From WRGA01 sp031553395 (GTDB lineage Bacteria; Bacteroidota; Bacteroidia; Bacteroidales; WRGA01), in assembly GCA_031553395.1 (NCBI GenBank), contig JAVBLR010000001.1, forward strand, positions 124,001 through 188,000: a stretch of 64,000 nt of DNA, read 5' to 3'. Both the position numbers and the translations under genes were made by a program. Below are positions 8,531 to 17,053 of the stretch, piece after piece. Each line of letters starts with the position of its first letter. The first letter of the stretch is position 1. The notes under the pieces were generated by a model. It worked only from the letters and a program-made list of their open reading frames with translations. It searched no databases and was not told the origin of the DNA.

Positions 8531-9541
8531 ATGAAAGTAGCTATCGTTGGAACAAGTGGTGCCGTTGGGCAAGAATTTCTGCGCGTACTTGAAGAACGTA
8601 ATTTCCCCATGGATGAGTTGGTGTTGTTTGGTTCGTCTCGTAGTGCAGGTAGTAAGTATACTTTTCGTGGAAAAGAAATCACGGTAAAGGAACTGAAGCA
8701 TAACGACGATTTCAAGGATATTGATATAGCTTTTACTTCGGCAGGCGCCGGTACTTCAAAAGAATTTGCTCCTACTATTACCAAATATGGTGCAGTAATG
8801 ATTGATAATTCAAGTGCTTTCCGTATGGATAATGATGTGCCATTGGTAGTTCCTGAAGTAAATGCTGCCGATGCAAAAGATCGTCCGCGTGGTATTATTG
8901 CCAATCCAAATTGTACTACCATTCAAATGGTTGTGGCATTGAAACCGATTGAAGATTTGAGCCATATCAAACGTATTCAAGTATCGACATATCAGGCAGC
9001 TAGTGGTGCCGGAGCTTCGGCAATGGCCGAGCTTGAAAAACAATACGAACAATTGCTGAAAGGCGATAAACCTACAATCGAAAAATTTGCTTATCAGTTG
9101 GCATTCAATTTAATTCCACAAGTAGATGTATTTACCGAAAATGGTTATACAAAGGAAGAGATGAAAATGTACCACGAAACTCGCAAAATCATGCATTCGG
9201 ATGTGGAAGTGAGTGCTACTTGTGTGCGCGTGCCTGTTATGCGTGCTCATTCGGAAAATATCTGGATTGAAACCGAACGACCAATTTCTGTAGAGGAAGC
9301 AAAAGCTGCTTTCTCTAAAGCTGATGGTATTATTTTGCAAGACAATCCTTCGGAAAAAGATTATCCGATGCCATTGTTTATTGCAGGAAAAGATCCTGTA
9401 TATGTAGGACGTATTCGTAAGGATTTGTCTAATCCAAATGGATTGACGATATGGAGTGTTAGCGACCAAATTAAAAAAGGCGCTGCATTAAATGCCGTTC
9501 AAATTGCCGAATACCTGATTAAAGAAGGTGATGTGAAGTAA
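8531..9541 (+). CDS. asd: Aspartate-semialdehyde dehydrogenase
   Basis: 336 residues, full length for the family. The N-terminal NADP-binding loop is VAIVGTSGAVGQEFL, the active-site cysteine is in ANPNCTTIQM (about residue 133), and the conserved histidine region is RVPVMRAHSENI. It reduces aspartyl-4-phosphate to aspartate semialdehyde for lysine/diaminopimelate, threonine and methionine synthesis. It is monocistronic, with its own promoter and a strong terminator at 9592. Confidence 0.97.
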   Translation: MKVAIVGTSGAVGQEFLRVLEERNFPMDELVLFGSSRSAGSKYTFRGKEITVKELKHNDDFKDIDIAFTSAGAGTSKEFAPTITKYGAVMIDNSSAFRMDNDVPLVVPEVNAADAKDRPRGIIANPNCTTIQMVVALKPIEDLSHIKRIQVSTYQAASGAGASAMAELEKQYEQLLKGDKPTIEKFAYQLAFNLIPQVDVFTENGYTKEEMKMYHETRKIMHSDVEVSATCVRVPVMRAHSENIWIETERPISVEEAKAAFSKADGIILQDNPSEKDYPMPLFIAGKDPVYVGRIRKDLSNPNGLTIWSVSDQIKKGAALNAVQIAEYLIKEGDVK

Positions 9542-9591
9542 TTTTGGTAATAAAAGAAGTTACCGGAAGGTAATCAGAATAGATAATAAAA

Positions 9592-9627
9592 AAATCCTTT
9601 GGAAAAGTTTCCAAAGGATTTTTTTAT
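9592..9627 (+). terminator. Intrinsic terminator of asd
   Basis: The stem AAATCCTTTGGAA / TTCCAAAGGATTT closes on a short loop and runs into a T tract. Confidence 0.9.
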
Positions 9628-9784
9628 TTGACATGCCATAAAGTGTTTATAGCGAGTGCAGTTTAGCTTAATGGTTAAAAGTATGATGAAAACGACTTTA
9701 AATCCGATAATAAGTTGTATCTCTACTAAGGTAAAACGAGTAGTCTCTGAGTTTTCTTAGCCATTTCTTAAGATGTCGAAAATG

Positions 9785-9812
9785 AAAAAGGGATAAATTA
9801 ATATCCCTTTTT
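9785..9812 (+). terminator. Intrinsic terminator of an unassigned transcript
   Basis: AAAAAGGGATA, a short AT loop, then ATATCCCTTTTT. No recognised gene precedes it on this strand. Confidence 0.65.
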
Positions 9813-9968
9813 CTGTATATCTTGAAGTCTATTGCTGAGGTTGTTCTCCAATAGAGCCTGATTCCTCTTCGACTTCACCTGTAATTTCGTTTGTATCATT
9901 TTACCTGACAAATTTTCAATTTAAGTGTTGATATATAGAAATTTATAACAACCAACATTACAGTCGTA

Positions 9969-10475
9969 TTATACTTGGAGAATGGTTTTAGGAGTTTTCC
10001 ATATATTCTTTAACCGAGAATCTTCTTTGATTGCTTTTCGTTGATTTTCCAATCGGGCTATTATACTACCTAAAAAAGATTTTATAGCTCCCGGTATTGG
10101 TAAATACATGATAAAGAAACTCTTATAACTCGATTTGTTAAATGCAATCATATGTAAAACTTCCCACAAAGGGCGTCCTTGTTTTTTCTCTGAAACGGCA
10201 ATTATACTTTTTAATAAAAGAGTTTCGTTGTCGTTGAGTTCATTTCCCAAATACCCGTACTTGTTCAAATCGTCAATAGCAGACAAATAATGCTTGTGAG
10301 GGGAATTTTCGCGATAATACACGACAAAATTGTCTAAGAATTCGCGTTTTTCCGATAATTCATCGTCTAATGAACCTTTGTTCTTCTTAGCAAATGGAAT
10401 CAAATCGTTAATTTTTTTCCAAAACTCGTCAATAGGTCCTGCAAATTGCTCTGGAGAATGCTTTAGTGTTTTCAT
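9969..10475 (-). CDS. Hypothetical protein, unknown family
   Basis: 168 residues, no signal peptide and no clear membrane segment, although the stretch FFIMYLPIPGAIKSFLGSII (about 119-138) is hydrophobic. The rest is helical and charged (DELSEKREFLDNFVVYYRE, IIARLENQRKAIKEDSRLK). I recognise no domain. It stands alone between two gene-poor, repeat-rich stretches, which suggests accessory DNA. The codon use looks native and the frame is clean, so I think it is real. Confidence 0.6.
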   Translation of the reverse strand: MKTLKHSPEQFAGPIDEFWKKINDLIPFAKKNKGSLDDELSEKREFLDNFVVYYRENSPHKHYLSAIDDLNKYGYLGNELNDNETLLLKSIIAVSEKKQGRPLWEVLHMIAFNKSSYKSFFIMYLPIPGAIKSFLGSIIARLENQRKAIKEDSRLKNIWKTPKTILQV

Positions 10476-10985
10476 AAATGCTTAAGTTTTTATAACGTAT
10501 TGATTGGGTATATGTAATTTCTAAAACAAAAAATAAAAACAAAAGTTTTTCCTTTTTCCTTTTTTTATGGATTACATAAAAACATTAAGTTAATTTATTA
10601 TTCCAATGGTATAATAATAGAATATACATCGGCACTGAGAAGGCTTCCTGAGAGGAAGAAAGGATCGAACTGGAATATTTTACTTTTAAAGGAACATTGA
10701 AAATTCCTCAAAGTTATTATTATATATTGTTCTTAATTGCTTTGGCTAGAAATAAAGAAAATCTTTTTCAGAACTCCTTATAAGGATGTTTCAAATATAG
10801 TGATAAATAATGGAGATTCAAAATTTACACTGTTAAGATATTGTTAATATTAAGTAAAAAAAGATATTCATAATAACACCGATATGAGTGTATTACGTAA
10901 TACGTTCTACGCCTCGGTAACATCAACCATTTACGTATAACGTAAAACGTACAACGTATTACATATTGGACTCGTTTTGTAACAA
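10476..10985. other. Gene-poor stretch with a gene fragment and repeat copy H1
   Basis: Positions 10652-10783 (+) read as the tail of a protein (EEERIELEYFTFKGTLKIPQ ... ARNKENLFQNSL, then stop). Upstream the same frame continues with a protein-like IGTEKAS before an in-frame TGA at 10649-10651. I take this as debris of an unidentified gene. The right end holds the 10876-10979 repeat. Nothing else is evident. Confidence 0.4.
10876..10979. repeat. Constant-end palindromic element, copy H1 (GTAATACGTT core)
   Basis: Ends ACACCGATATGAGTGT (10876-10891) and CTCGTTTTG (10971-10979) are shared in inverted orientation with copy A. The core 10897-10973 is a 77-base direct repeat of 18617-18693 with a single mismatch (G at 10949, A at 18669). 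The core is itself a palindrome: GTAATACGTTCTACG pairs with CGTACAACGTATTAC. Confidence 0.9.
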
Positions 10986-11894
10986 TTATTCTCCTATTGT
11001 TTCAAGCATTTTATCCTGGTATCTTTTTCGATATTCTTTGGGTGTAATTTCCATTTCTTTATGAAATGCATTTGAAAAGTGAAAAGGATCGTAATAATTC
11101 AACCGGAAAGCTATTTCTTTGATTTTTAGCTTAGAAAACTGCAAGTAGCTGCAAGCTCGTTGTATCTTTAACTGGTTATAGTATTCGATGGGAGAGAAGG
11201 AGATACGTTGAATGAATAATGTATTAAGATGCGAACAAGAGTATCCTACAGCATTTGCAATATCTTCCAAAGAGATTTTATTTTCAAGGTTATCTTTCAT
11301 AAACAGGATGCATTTTTGTATTACATCCTTTTCTTTTGTTTTTTTAATTTCCCGATATTGAGACACGTATTTCATTGAGGCAAAAAAATGCATAAGACAG
11401 AAGCTTATATATTCCAGATTTTCGGGACTGTATCCCATTTCCAGATTTTGGTACATTTCATTGAATAATTGTATCCGGTCTTGTAGTCTGCTTCTTTCTG
11501 ATTGTTCTATGTAAATTAGTTTCCCTATTATGGATTGGAACATTTCAACATTTTCTCCATTAAAATGCAGCCAGTAAATACTCCAAGGATTTCTGTCGTC
11601 TGCTCCATAAGCATGTTTCTCTTTTGCAGGAATAACAAAAAAACAGTTCTCTTTTAATATGATGTGTTCTTCATTATACTCTATCCAACCACTACCTTTT
11701 TCGCAATAAATAAAAATATTTTCGTTAGCTCCTTCTTTCCGCATCCGATAATGGTATTTTGCATCCGGATAATAACCGATATGTGTAAGATATAATTGTT
11801 TTGTAATATAATTACCAGCTTGATAGCTCCTTATATTATAAGGAGTAACAATGGCTTTTTCGCCTTTGAATCCGTCGGCAATAGTATTTTCCAT
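10986..11894 (-). CDS. AraC-family transcriptional regulator
   Basis: 302 residues from the ATG at 11894; an upstream start at 11924 would add ten residues but lies over the promoter. Residues about 10-150 are a cupin-like effector domain (GSGWIEYNEEHIILKENCFFVIPAKEKHAYG). Residues about 200-298 are the double helix-turn-helix domain, with SLEDIANAVGYSCSHLNTLF and the signature KIKEIAFRLNYYDPFHFSNAFHKEMEITPKEYRKRY. It is divergent from the sugar porter, which is the usual arrangement for a regulator that senses a sugar and controls the adjoining genes. The likely ligand is a pectin-derived sugar. Confidence 0.93.
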   Translation of the reverse strand: MENTIADGFKGEKAIVTPYNIRSYQAGNYITKQLYLTHIGYYPDAKYHYRMRKEGANENIFIYCEKGSGWIEYNEEHIILKENCFFVIPAKEKHAYGADDRNPWSIYWLHFNGENVEMFQSIIGKLIYIEQSERSRLQDRIQLFNEMYQNLEMGYSPENLEYISFCLMHFFASMKYVSQYREIKKTKEKDVIQKCILFMKDNLENKISLEDIANAVGYSCSHLNTLFIQRISFSPIEYYNQLKIQRACSYLQFSKLKIKEIAFRLNYYDPFHFSNAFHKEMEITPKEYRKRYQDKMLETIGE

Positions 11895-11921
11895 ATCAAA
11901 ATAAAGTATATATGATAAGAG

Positions 11922-11953
11922 CAAAAATAATTTTTTTTTCCATGTTTTACAAA
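11922..11953 (-). promoter_or_regulatory. Promoter of the AraC regulator
   Basis: On the minus strand, TTTG at 11953-11950, a 20-base spacer and TATTTTTG at 11929-11922: a good match to the Bacteroidetes consensus, about 28 bases before the chosen start. The porter start lies 127 bases from the regulator start on the other side, so operators for both would sit here. Confidence 0.65.
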
Positions 11954-12021
11954 AAATATTACATTTTTCTTGTTTGTTGAAATAGTACTTTTACGAAGTT
12001 AAATCTAATTCGTTTTATACC

Positions 12022-13398
12022 ATGAATAATAACAAAAAATCGTATTTACTGCTTATTACATTCATTTCTGCTATGGGCGGATTGCTTTTCGGATACGACT
12101 GGGTCGTAATAGGAGGTGCAAAACCATTTTACGAAGTATTTTTCAATATTGCCGATTCTCCGTCGATGCAAGGTTGGGTAATGGGAAGCGCTATTTTGGG
12201 TTGCCTTATCGGAGTGATGATTTCCGGCACGTTATCGGATAAATATGGACGAAAACCATTGATGATTGTTTCTTCTCTTATATTTATTATTGCAGCCGTC
12301 GGTACCGGTATCTGTAATGATTTATCCTGGTTTATAGTCTATCGGGTGTTGGGCGGTATTGGTATCGGTATAGCATCCAATCTTTCCCCAATGTATATTG
12401 CAGAAGTGTCTCCGGCTAATGTAAGGGGTAAATTTGTATCTATCAACCAACTCACAATTGTGATAGGTATTCTTTCTGCTCAAATAGTAAATTGGCTGAT
12501 AGCAGAACCTGTTGTTCCAAATGAAGATATTCTTGCTTCCTGGAATGGACAAATGGCTTGGCGATGGATGTTCTGGGCTGGTGGTGTTCCTGCTGTCGTA
12601 TTTTTTATCATGCTATTTGTTTTACCCGAAAGTCCTCGTTGGCTCGGTACGCGCAATGAATTTTTAAAATCAGAAAAGATATTGAACCGTATTGGCGGAA
12701 AAACTTATGCCGAGAGTGAAATAGCTATTCTTAAAGCAGTTGCTTCCGAAAAAAGAGAAAAAATAAACTATAAACTCCTGTTTAAAGGTAAAATGCCTAA
12801 AATATTATTGATAGGTATCGTTATTGCTGCTTTCCAACAATGGTGTGGTATTAATGTGATTTTTAATTATGCTCAGGAAATATTCTCGGCTGCAGGATAT
12901 GGAGTATCTGATATTCTGTTTAATATCGTTATTACAGGTGTTACCAATGTGATATTCACAATTGTAGGAATGTACACAGTAGACAAACTCGGTCGCAGGT
13001 CGTTATTGCTATTCGGAGCAATAGGTTTGGCAGTTATATATGCTTTGTTGGGTACTTGTTATTATTTCCAGATATCAGGTATAGCTGTGCTGATATTGGT
13101 AATGTTGGCAATTGGATGCTACGCAATGAGTTTGGCGCCTATCACTTGGGTCGTAATCTCCGAGATATTCCCAACCCGCATCCGAGGCATGGCAATGGCT
13201 GTATCTACATTCTCTTTATGGACTGCATGTTTTATTTTAACATACACCTTTCCTTTACTGAATAGCGGATTAGGAGCATACGGAACATTTTGGCTGTATG
13301 GCATAATCTGTATATTAGGATTTATCTTTATAAAAATGAATTTACCCGAAACTAAAGGCAAATCATTGGAAGAAATAGAAAAAAAACTTACAAAATAA
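12022..13398 (+). CDS. MFS sugar porter (XylE/galactose-proton symporter type)
   Basis: 458 residues with 12 membrane segments. Sugar-porter signatures are plain: GGLLFGYDWVVIGG in TM1, GTLSDKYGRKP and its repeat VDKLGRRSL, PESPRWL after TM6, QQWCGINVI in TM7, and PETKGKSLEEIEKKL at the end. It imports a monosaccharide across the inner membrane, probably with protons. The location next to an AraC regulator and pectin/arabinan enzymes suggests arabinose, xylose, galactose or a uronate as substrate. There is a palindrome, not a normal terminator, between it and the next gene. Confidence 0.95.
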   Translation: MNNNKKSYLLLITFISAMGGLLFGYDWVVIGGAKPFYEVFFNIADSPSMQGWVMGSAILGCLIGVMISGTLSDKYGRKPLMIVSSLIFIIAAVGTGICNDLSWFIVYRVLGGIGIGIASNLSPMYIAEVSPANVRGKFVSINQLTIVIGILSAQIVNWLIAEPVVPNEDILASWNGQMAWRWMFWAGGVPAVVFFIMLFVLPESPRWLGTRNEFLKSEKILNRIGGKTYAESEIAILKAVASEKREKINYKLLFKGKMPKILLIGIVIAAFQQWCGINVIFNYAQEIFSAAGYGVSDILFNIVITGVTNVIFTIVGMYTVDKLGRRSLLLFGAIGLAVIYALLGTCYYFQISGIAVLILVMLAIGCYAMSLAPITWVVISEIFPTRIRGMAMAVSTFSLWTACFILTYTFPLLNSGLGAYGTFWLYGIICILGFIFIKMNLPETKGKSLEEIEKKLTK

Positions 13399-13500
13399 AG
13401 TAGTAAAAGTAGTTATGTGTAGTTAGAAGTAGTTATTAAGAAATCTACTTTACTCCCGATTAACTACTTCTAACTACATTTTACTACCTCTAACTACTTA
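13397..13500. repeat. Word-repeat palindrome (AGTAGTTAGAAGTAGTTA type)
   Basis: An 18-base perfect inverted pair: 13418-13435 (TGTAGTTAGAAGTAGTTA) and 13461-13478, loop 25 bases. Each arm is built of the near-tandem word AGTAGTTA, and further imperfect copies flank it. It fills the whole gap between the sugar porter and the DUF5107 gene, and would fold into a hairpin in the shared transcript. Confidence 0.9.
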
Positions 13501-13513
13501 ATATTAGCAATTT

Positions 13514-16500
13514 ATGGAAAAGATAACCTCTTATTTGATTCAATCGACTGTAAATGAGAAAGGCATAGTCAAAGCATGGGAAGAAAATATCCTTTTGCCT
13601 ACATACGAAATCGGAAAAGAGGAAAAAAATCCGATGTTTTTGGAAAAGCGTGTTTATCAAGGCAGTTCGGGCGTAGTATATCCGTATCCTGTTGTTGAAA
13701 AGGTTTCGGATGAAAAGAAAGATAAACCATACAAAGCCATCTTTATTGAGAATGAGTATATAAAAGCCATGATTTTTCCGGAGCTTGGCGGACGTATACA
13801 CATGGCTTACGATAAGGTAAAACAACGCCATTTTGTGTATTATAATCAGGTTGTAAAACCGGCATTGGTGGGACTGACGGGGCCATGGATTTCGGGAGGT
13901 ATCGAATTTAATTGGCCACAGCATCATCGTCCAAGTACCTTTTTGCCAACTGATTATATAATAGAGAATAATGCAGATGGCTGTGTAACAGTTTGGTGCA
14001 ACGAAGTCGAACGTATGTTTCGTACCAAAGGAATGCAGGGCTTTACATTATATCCCGGCAAATCTTATATTGAAATAAAAGTAAAAGTATATAACCGTAC
14101 CGCATTTCCTCAAACTTTCCTATGGTGGGCGAATCCGGCAGTTGTAGTAAATGATGGATATCATTCTGTTTTTCCTGCGGATGTACATGCCGTATTCGAT
14201 CATGGAAAGCGCGATGTTTCTAATTTTCCAATAGCTACAGGAGAATATTACAAACAGGATTATTCGGCAGGAGTGGATATTTCCAAATATAAGAATGTGC
14301 CTGTACCTACTTCTTATATGGCTATTCAATCTAAATTTGATTTTGTTGGAGGATATGAAGAAGATGTAAAAGCAGGCTTATTACATGTGGCTAATCATCA
14401 TGTTTCACCCGGAAAAAAACAATGGACATGGGGTAACGGAGATTTCGGTCAGGCTTGGGATCGGAATCTTACCGATGAAGACGGACCTTATATTGAATTA
14501 ATGACAGGCGTTTTTACCGACAATCAACCCGATTTTTCCTGGTTACAACCCAATGAAGAAAAATCATGGGTACAATATTTTATGCCGTATGCCGAAGTTG
14601 GATATGTGAAAAATGCCAATAAAGATGCAATCGTAAATGTTGAGGTAAAGGATGGGAAAGCAAAAGTTATTCTCTATACTACATCCGAATTCAACGGACT
14701 TCATATCATCTTGAAAGATAATAAAGGAGGAAAATATATTGATGAGAAAGCAGATGTTGCTCCCACACATACGTATGAAAAAAGCGTTGCAATAGGAAAT
14801 ATTCTTCCAGAAGACTTGATATTTGAATTATATACTTCCGGAGGAAAAAAATTACTTACTTATCAGGCAGATGCACCCGAAATTAAGCCGATTCCCGATC
14901 CGGCCAAAGCAGCAAAAGACCCAAAAGAAATTGCATCTATAGAACAACTATTCCTCACCGGACAACATCTAGAACAATACCGTCATGCAAACTATAATCC
15001 GATGGATTATTACTTGGAAGCGCTTAGCCGTGAACCGGGTGATATTCGTTGCAATAATGCCGTAGGACTTTTACTGATGCGCAAGGGACAGTTTGCCAAA
15101 GCGGAACCTTATTTCCATAAAGCGACTGAAACGCAAACCGAACGAAATCCGAATCCTTATGATGGCGAACCTTATTACAACTTAGGCTGGAGTTTGAATA
15201 TGCAAGGGAAAAAAGACGATGCTTATTCAGCTTTCTTCAAAGCAACATGGAATGCCGCCTGGCAGGATTCAGGATATTATTCTTTAGCTTGTATTGATGC
15301 AAGCAACGAATTATGGGAAGATGCGTTAGATAGAATCGATTGTAGTTTGATTCGTAATTGGCATAACCACAAAGCCCGTCAATTAAAAACTTCAATTTTG
15401 CGAAAACTCGAACGTAAAGAAGAAGCATTAACCTTAATTGAAGAATCATTAAAAATAGATAAGTTTAATATGGGATGCCGTTTTGAAAAATATTTGTTGA
15501 CAAATGATACGAAAGATTTGGACGAGCTAAAAACTCTGATGCGTGGAGCTGTTCATCCATATATAGAATATTCCCTCGATTTTGCATCTGCTGGATTATA
15601 TAATGAGGCAAGCCAATTGTTAACCTATTGCATTACAGATGAAAATAATGTTTATCCGGTGATTTATTATGCATTGGGATATTTTTCTTCTATGTCAGGA
15701 GATAAAGTAAAAGCAAAAGACTATTATCAAAAAGCATCTAAAATGTGTCCGGATAAATGTTTCCCGAATCGTATAGAGGAAGTTAATATTCTACAAGATG
15801 CGATACAGGTAAATCCGGACGATTCGTATGCGCCTTATTATTTGGGTAATTTTTGGTATGCCGCCCGTCAGTATGATGAAGCTGTAACTTGTTGGGAAAA
15901 ATCAATGCAGTTGAATGATAAATTTCCAACTGTTTTGCGCAATTTGTCATTAGCATATTACAATAAATACAATAAGAAGGAAGAAGCCCGAAAATTACTT
16001 GAAAAAGCTTTTCAATTGGACAAAACCGATGCAAGGCTTTTTATGGAATTGGATCAATTATATAAAAAAATAGGGTCGGAACCTTCAGCCCGAATGGATT
16101 TATTCGAAAAATATGTAAATCTGATTGAAGAACGGGATGACCTTTGTATAGAACGTATTACGCTTTATAATCAATTAGGAAAATACGATAAAGCAAAAGA
16201 CCTGATCGCTTCCCGTAAATTCCATCCATGGGAAGGTGGCGAAGGAAAGATAACAAAACAATATACAGTTTGCCGCCTTGAATTGGCTAAACAATTTATA
16301 AAAAATAAAAGGTATCAGGAAGCTTTAGTTCTTCTTCACGAAACAGATTCCTATCCGCATAACTTGGGAGAAGGAAAATTGACTAATGTTGAAGAAAATG
16401 ATATTGAATATTACAAGGGTTTGGCGTATAAAGGTTTAGGTGATAAAGAAAAAGCCACTTATTGGTTGCAAAAAGCCACTGTTGGCTCATCCGAACCGCA

Positions 16501-16852
16501 ACAGGCCTTCTTTTATAACGATCAGCAGCCTGACAAAATTTACTATCAGGGATTAGCATGGGCTGAGTTAGGAAATCAAAACAAGGCAAACAGCCGTTTT
16601 AATAAATTGATAGACCATGGCAAAAAACATTTGTTCGACGAATGCCGGATCGATTATTTTGCCGTTTCATTGCCGGATTTGGCAATTTGGGAGGATGATT
16701 TGAATGTTCGTAATAAAATCCATTGCTATTACGTTATCGGTTTAGGAGAATTAGGGCTAGGCAATATAGATGAGGCTAAATATTATCTGCAAAAAGCATT
16801 TGAATTGGATATAAATAATATGGATATTCAGTTTATTATGAATGATATATAA
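13514..16852 (+). CDS. DUF5107-type protein with a long TPR tail
   Basis: 1112 residues with no signal peptide. The first ~350 residues (LLPTYEIGKEEKNPMFLEKRVYQG, FPELGGRIHMAYDKVKQRHFVYYN, GPWISGGIEFNWPQHHRPSTF) have the wording of DUF5107, which by look resembles an aldose-epimerase/beta-sandwich sugar-binding fold. From about residue 490 to the end there are many tetratricopeptide repeats (for example EPYYNLGWSLNMQGKKDDAYSAFFKATWNA and YYLQKAFELDINN). The function is not known to me. Its place after a sugar porter and the lack of an export signal argue for a cytoplasmic role in handling an imported oligosaccharide or glycoside. Confidence 0.85.
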   Translation: MEKITSYLIQSTVNEKGIVKAWEENILLPTYEIGKEEKNPMFLEKRVYQGSSGVVYPYPVVEKVSDEKKDKPYKAIFIENEYIKAMIFPELGGRIHMAYDKVKQRHFVYYNQVVKPALVGLTGPWISGGIEFNWPQHHRPSTFLPTDYIIENNADGCVTVWCNEVERMFRTKGMQGFTLYPGKSYIEIKVKVYNRTAFPQTFLWWANPAVVVNDGYHSVFPADVHAVFDHGKRDVSNFPIATGEYYKQDYSAGVDISKYKNVPVPTSYMAIQSKFDFVGGYEEDVKAGLLHVANHHVSPGKKQWTWGNGDFGQAWDRNLTDEDGPYIELMTGVFTDNQPDFSWLQPNEEKSWVQYFMPYAEVGYVKNANKDAIVNVEVKDGKAKVILYTTSEFNGLHIILKDNKGGKYIDEKADVAPTHTYEKSVAIGNILPEDLIFELYTSGGKKLLTYQADAPEIKPIPDPAKAAKDPKEIASIEQLFLTGQHLEQYRHANYNPMDYYLEALSREPGDIRCNNAVGLLLMRKGQFAKAEPYFHKATETQTERNPNPYDGEPYYNLGWSLNMQGKKDDAYSAFFKATWNAAWQDSGYYSLACIDASNELWEDALDRIDCSLIRNWHNHKARQLKTSILRKLERKEEALTLIEESLKIDKFNMGCRFEKYLLTNDTKDLDELKTLMRGAVHPYIEYSLDFASAGLYNEASQLLTYCITDENNVYPVIYYALGYFSSMSGDKVKAKDYYQKASKMCPDKCFPNRIEEVNILQDAIQVNPDDSYAPYYLGNFWYAARQYDEAVTCWEKSMQLNDKFPTVLRNLSLAYYNKYNKKEEARKLLEKAFQLDKTDARLFMELDQLYKKIGSEPSARMDLFEKYVNLIEERDDLCIERITLYNQLGKYDKAKDLIASRKFHPWEGGEGKITKQYTVCRLELAKQFIKNKRYQEALVLLHETDSYPHNLGEGKLTNVEENDIEYYKGLAYKGLGDKEKATYWLQKATVGSSEPQQAFFYNDQQPDKIYYQGLAWAELGNQNKANSRFNKLIDHGKKHLFDECRIDYFAVSLPDLAIWEDDLNVRNKIHCYYVIGLGELGLGNIDEAKYYLQKAFELDINNMDIQFIMNDI

Positions 16853-16867
16853 ATCTAAGAGAATCTA

Positions 16868-16955
16868 ACCGCAAGGAACGCAAAGTTTTCGCAAAGGCCA
16901 CAAAAATATAGTAACGAATATTCTGCATTTGTGGCACCTTAGCGTTCCTTGCGGT
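16868..16955. repeat. Long inverted repeat (ACCGCAAGGAACGC type)
   Basis: ACCGCAAGGAACGC (16868-16881) pairs exactly with 16942-16955, and the pairing continues inwards with interruptions (GGCCACAAA / TTTGTGGC). Start and end sit immediately after the DUF5107 stop and before the GH28 promoter, so it may also stop transcription. Similar CGCAAGG/CCTTGCG palindromes are common between genes in Flavobacteria and relatives. Confidence 0.85.
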
Positions 16956-17053
16956 AAAATTCTGTAAAAAAGGAACATGATATGTAAAAAGGTATTCTTG
17001 CTTAAAAATGTTATTTTTGCAAAATAGAATTTAACTAACATATCAATCATATC

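Larger units (their letters stand above)
9542..9968. other. Gene-poor stretch with a possible tiny ORF and a second terminator
   Basis: After the asd terminator there is a 29-codon ORF at 9671-9760 (starts MVKSMMKTTLNP), followed by a hairpin-T terminator at 9785-9812 (AAAAAGGGATA / ATATCCCTTTTT). A terminator here implies a transcript across 9640-9785, either a small RNA or the tiny ORF. On the minus strand, about 9900-9831 reads as an acidic tail (ITGEVEEESGSIGEQPQQ, then stop) that is closed upstream by a stop, so it is probably debris of a lost gene. Confidence 0.4.

Noticed and set aside
8503..8922. 139-codon ORF antisense to asd
   Set aside because: It is a mirror of a clear aspartate-semialdehyde dehydrogenase and shows serine- and threonine-rich antisense composition.
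9660..9735. tRNA-like phrase GCAGTTTAGCTTAATGGTTAA
   Set aside because: Only the D-arm looks right. There is no anticodon stem, no T-arm (GTTCRA) and no acceptor pairing.
10655..10680. T-arm-like CAGTTCGATCC on the minus strand
   Set aside because: No matching acceptor or D-arm could be built in the flanks; it falls in the protein-like fragment instead.
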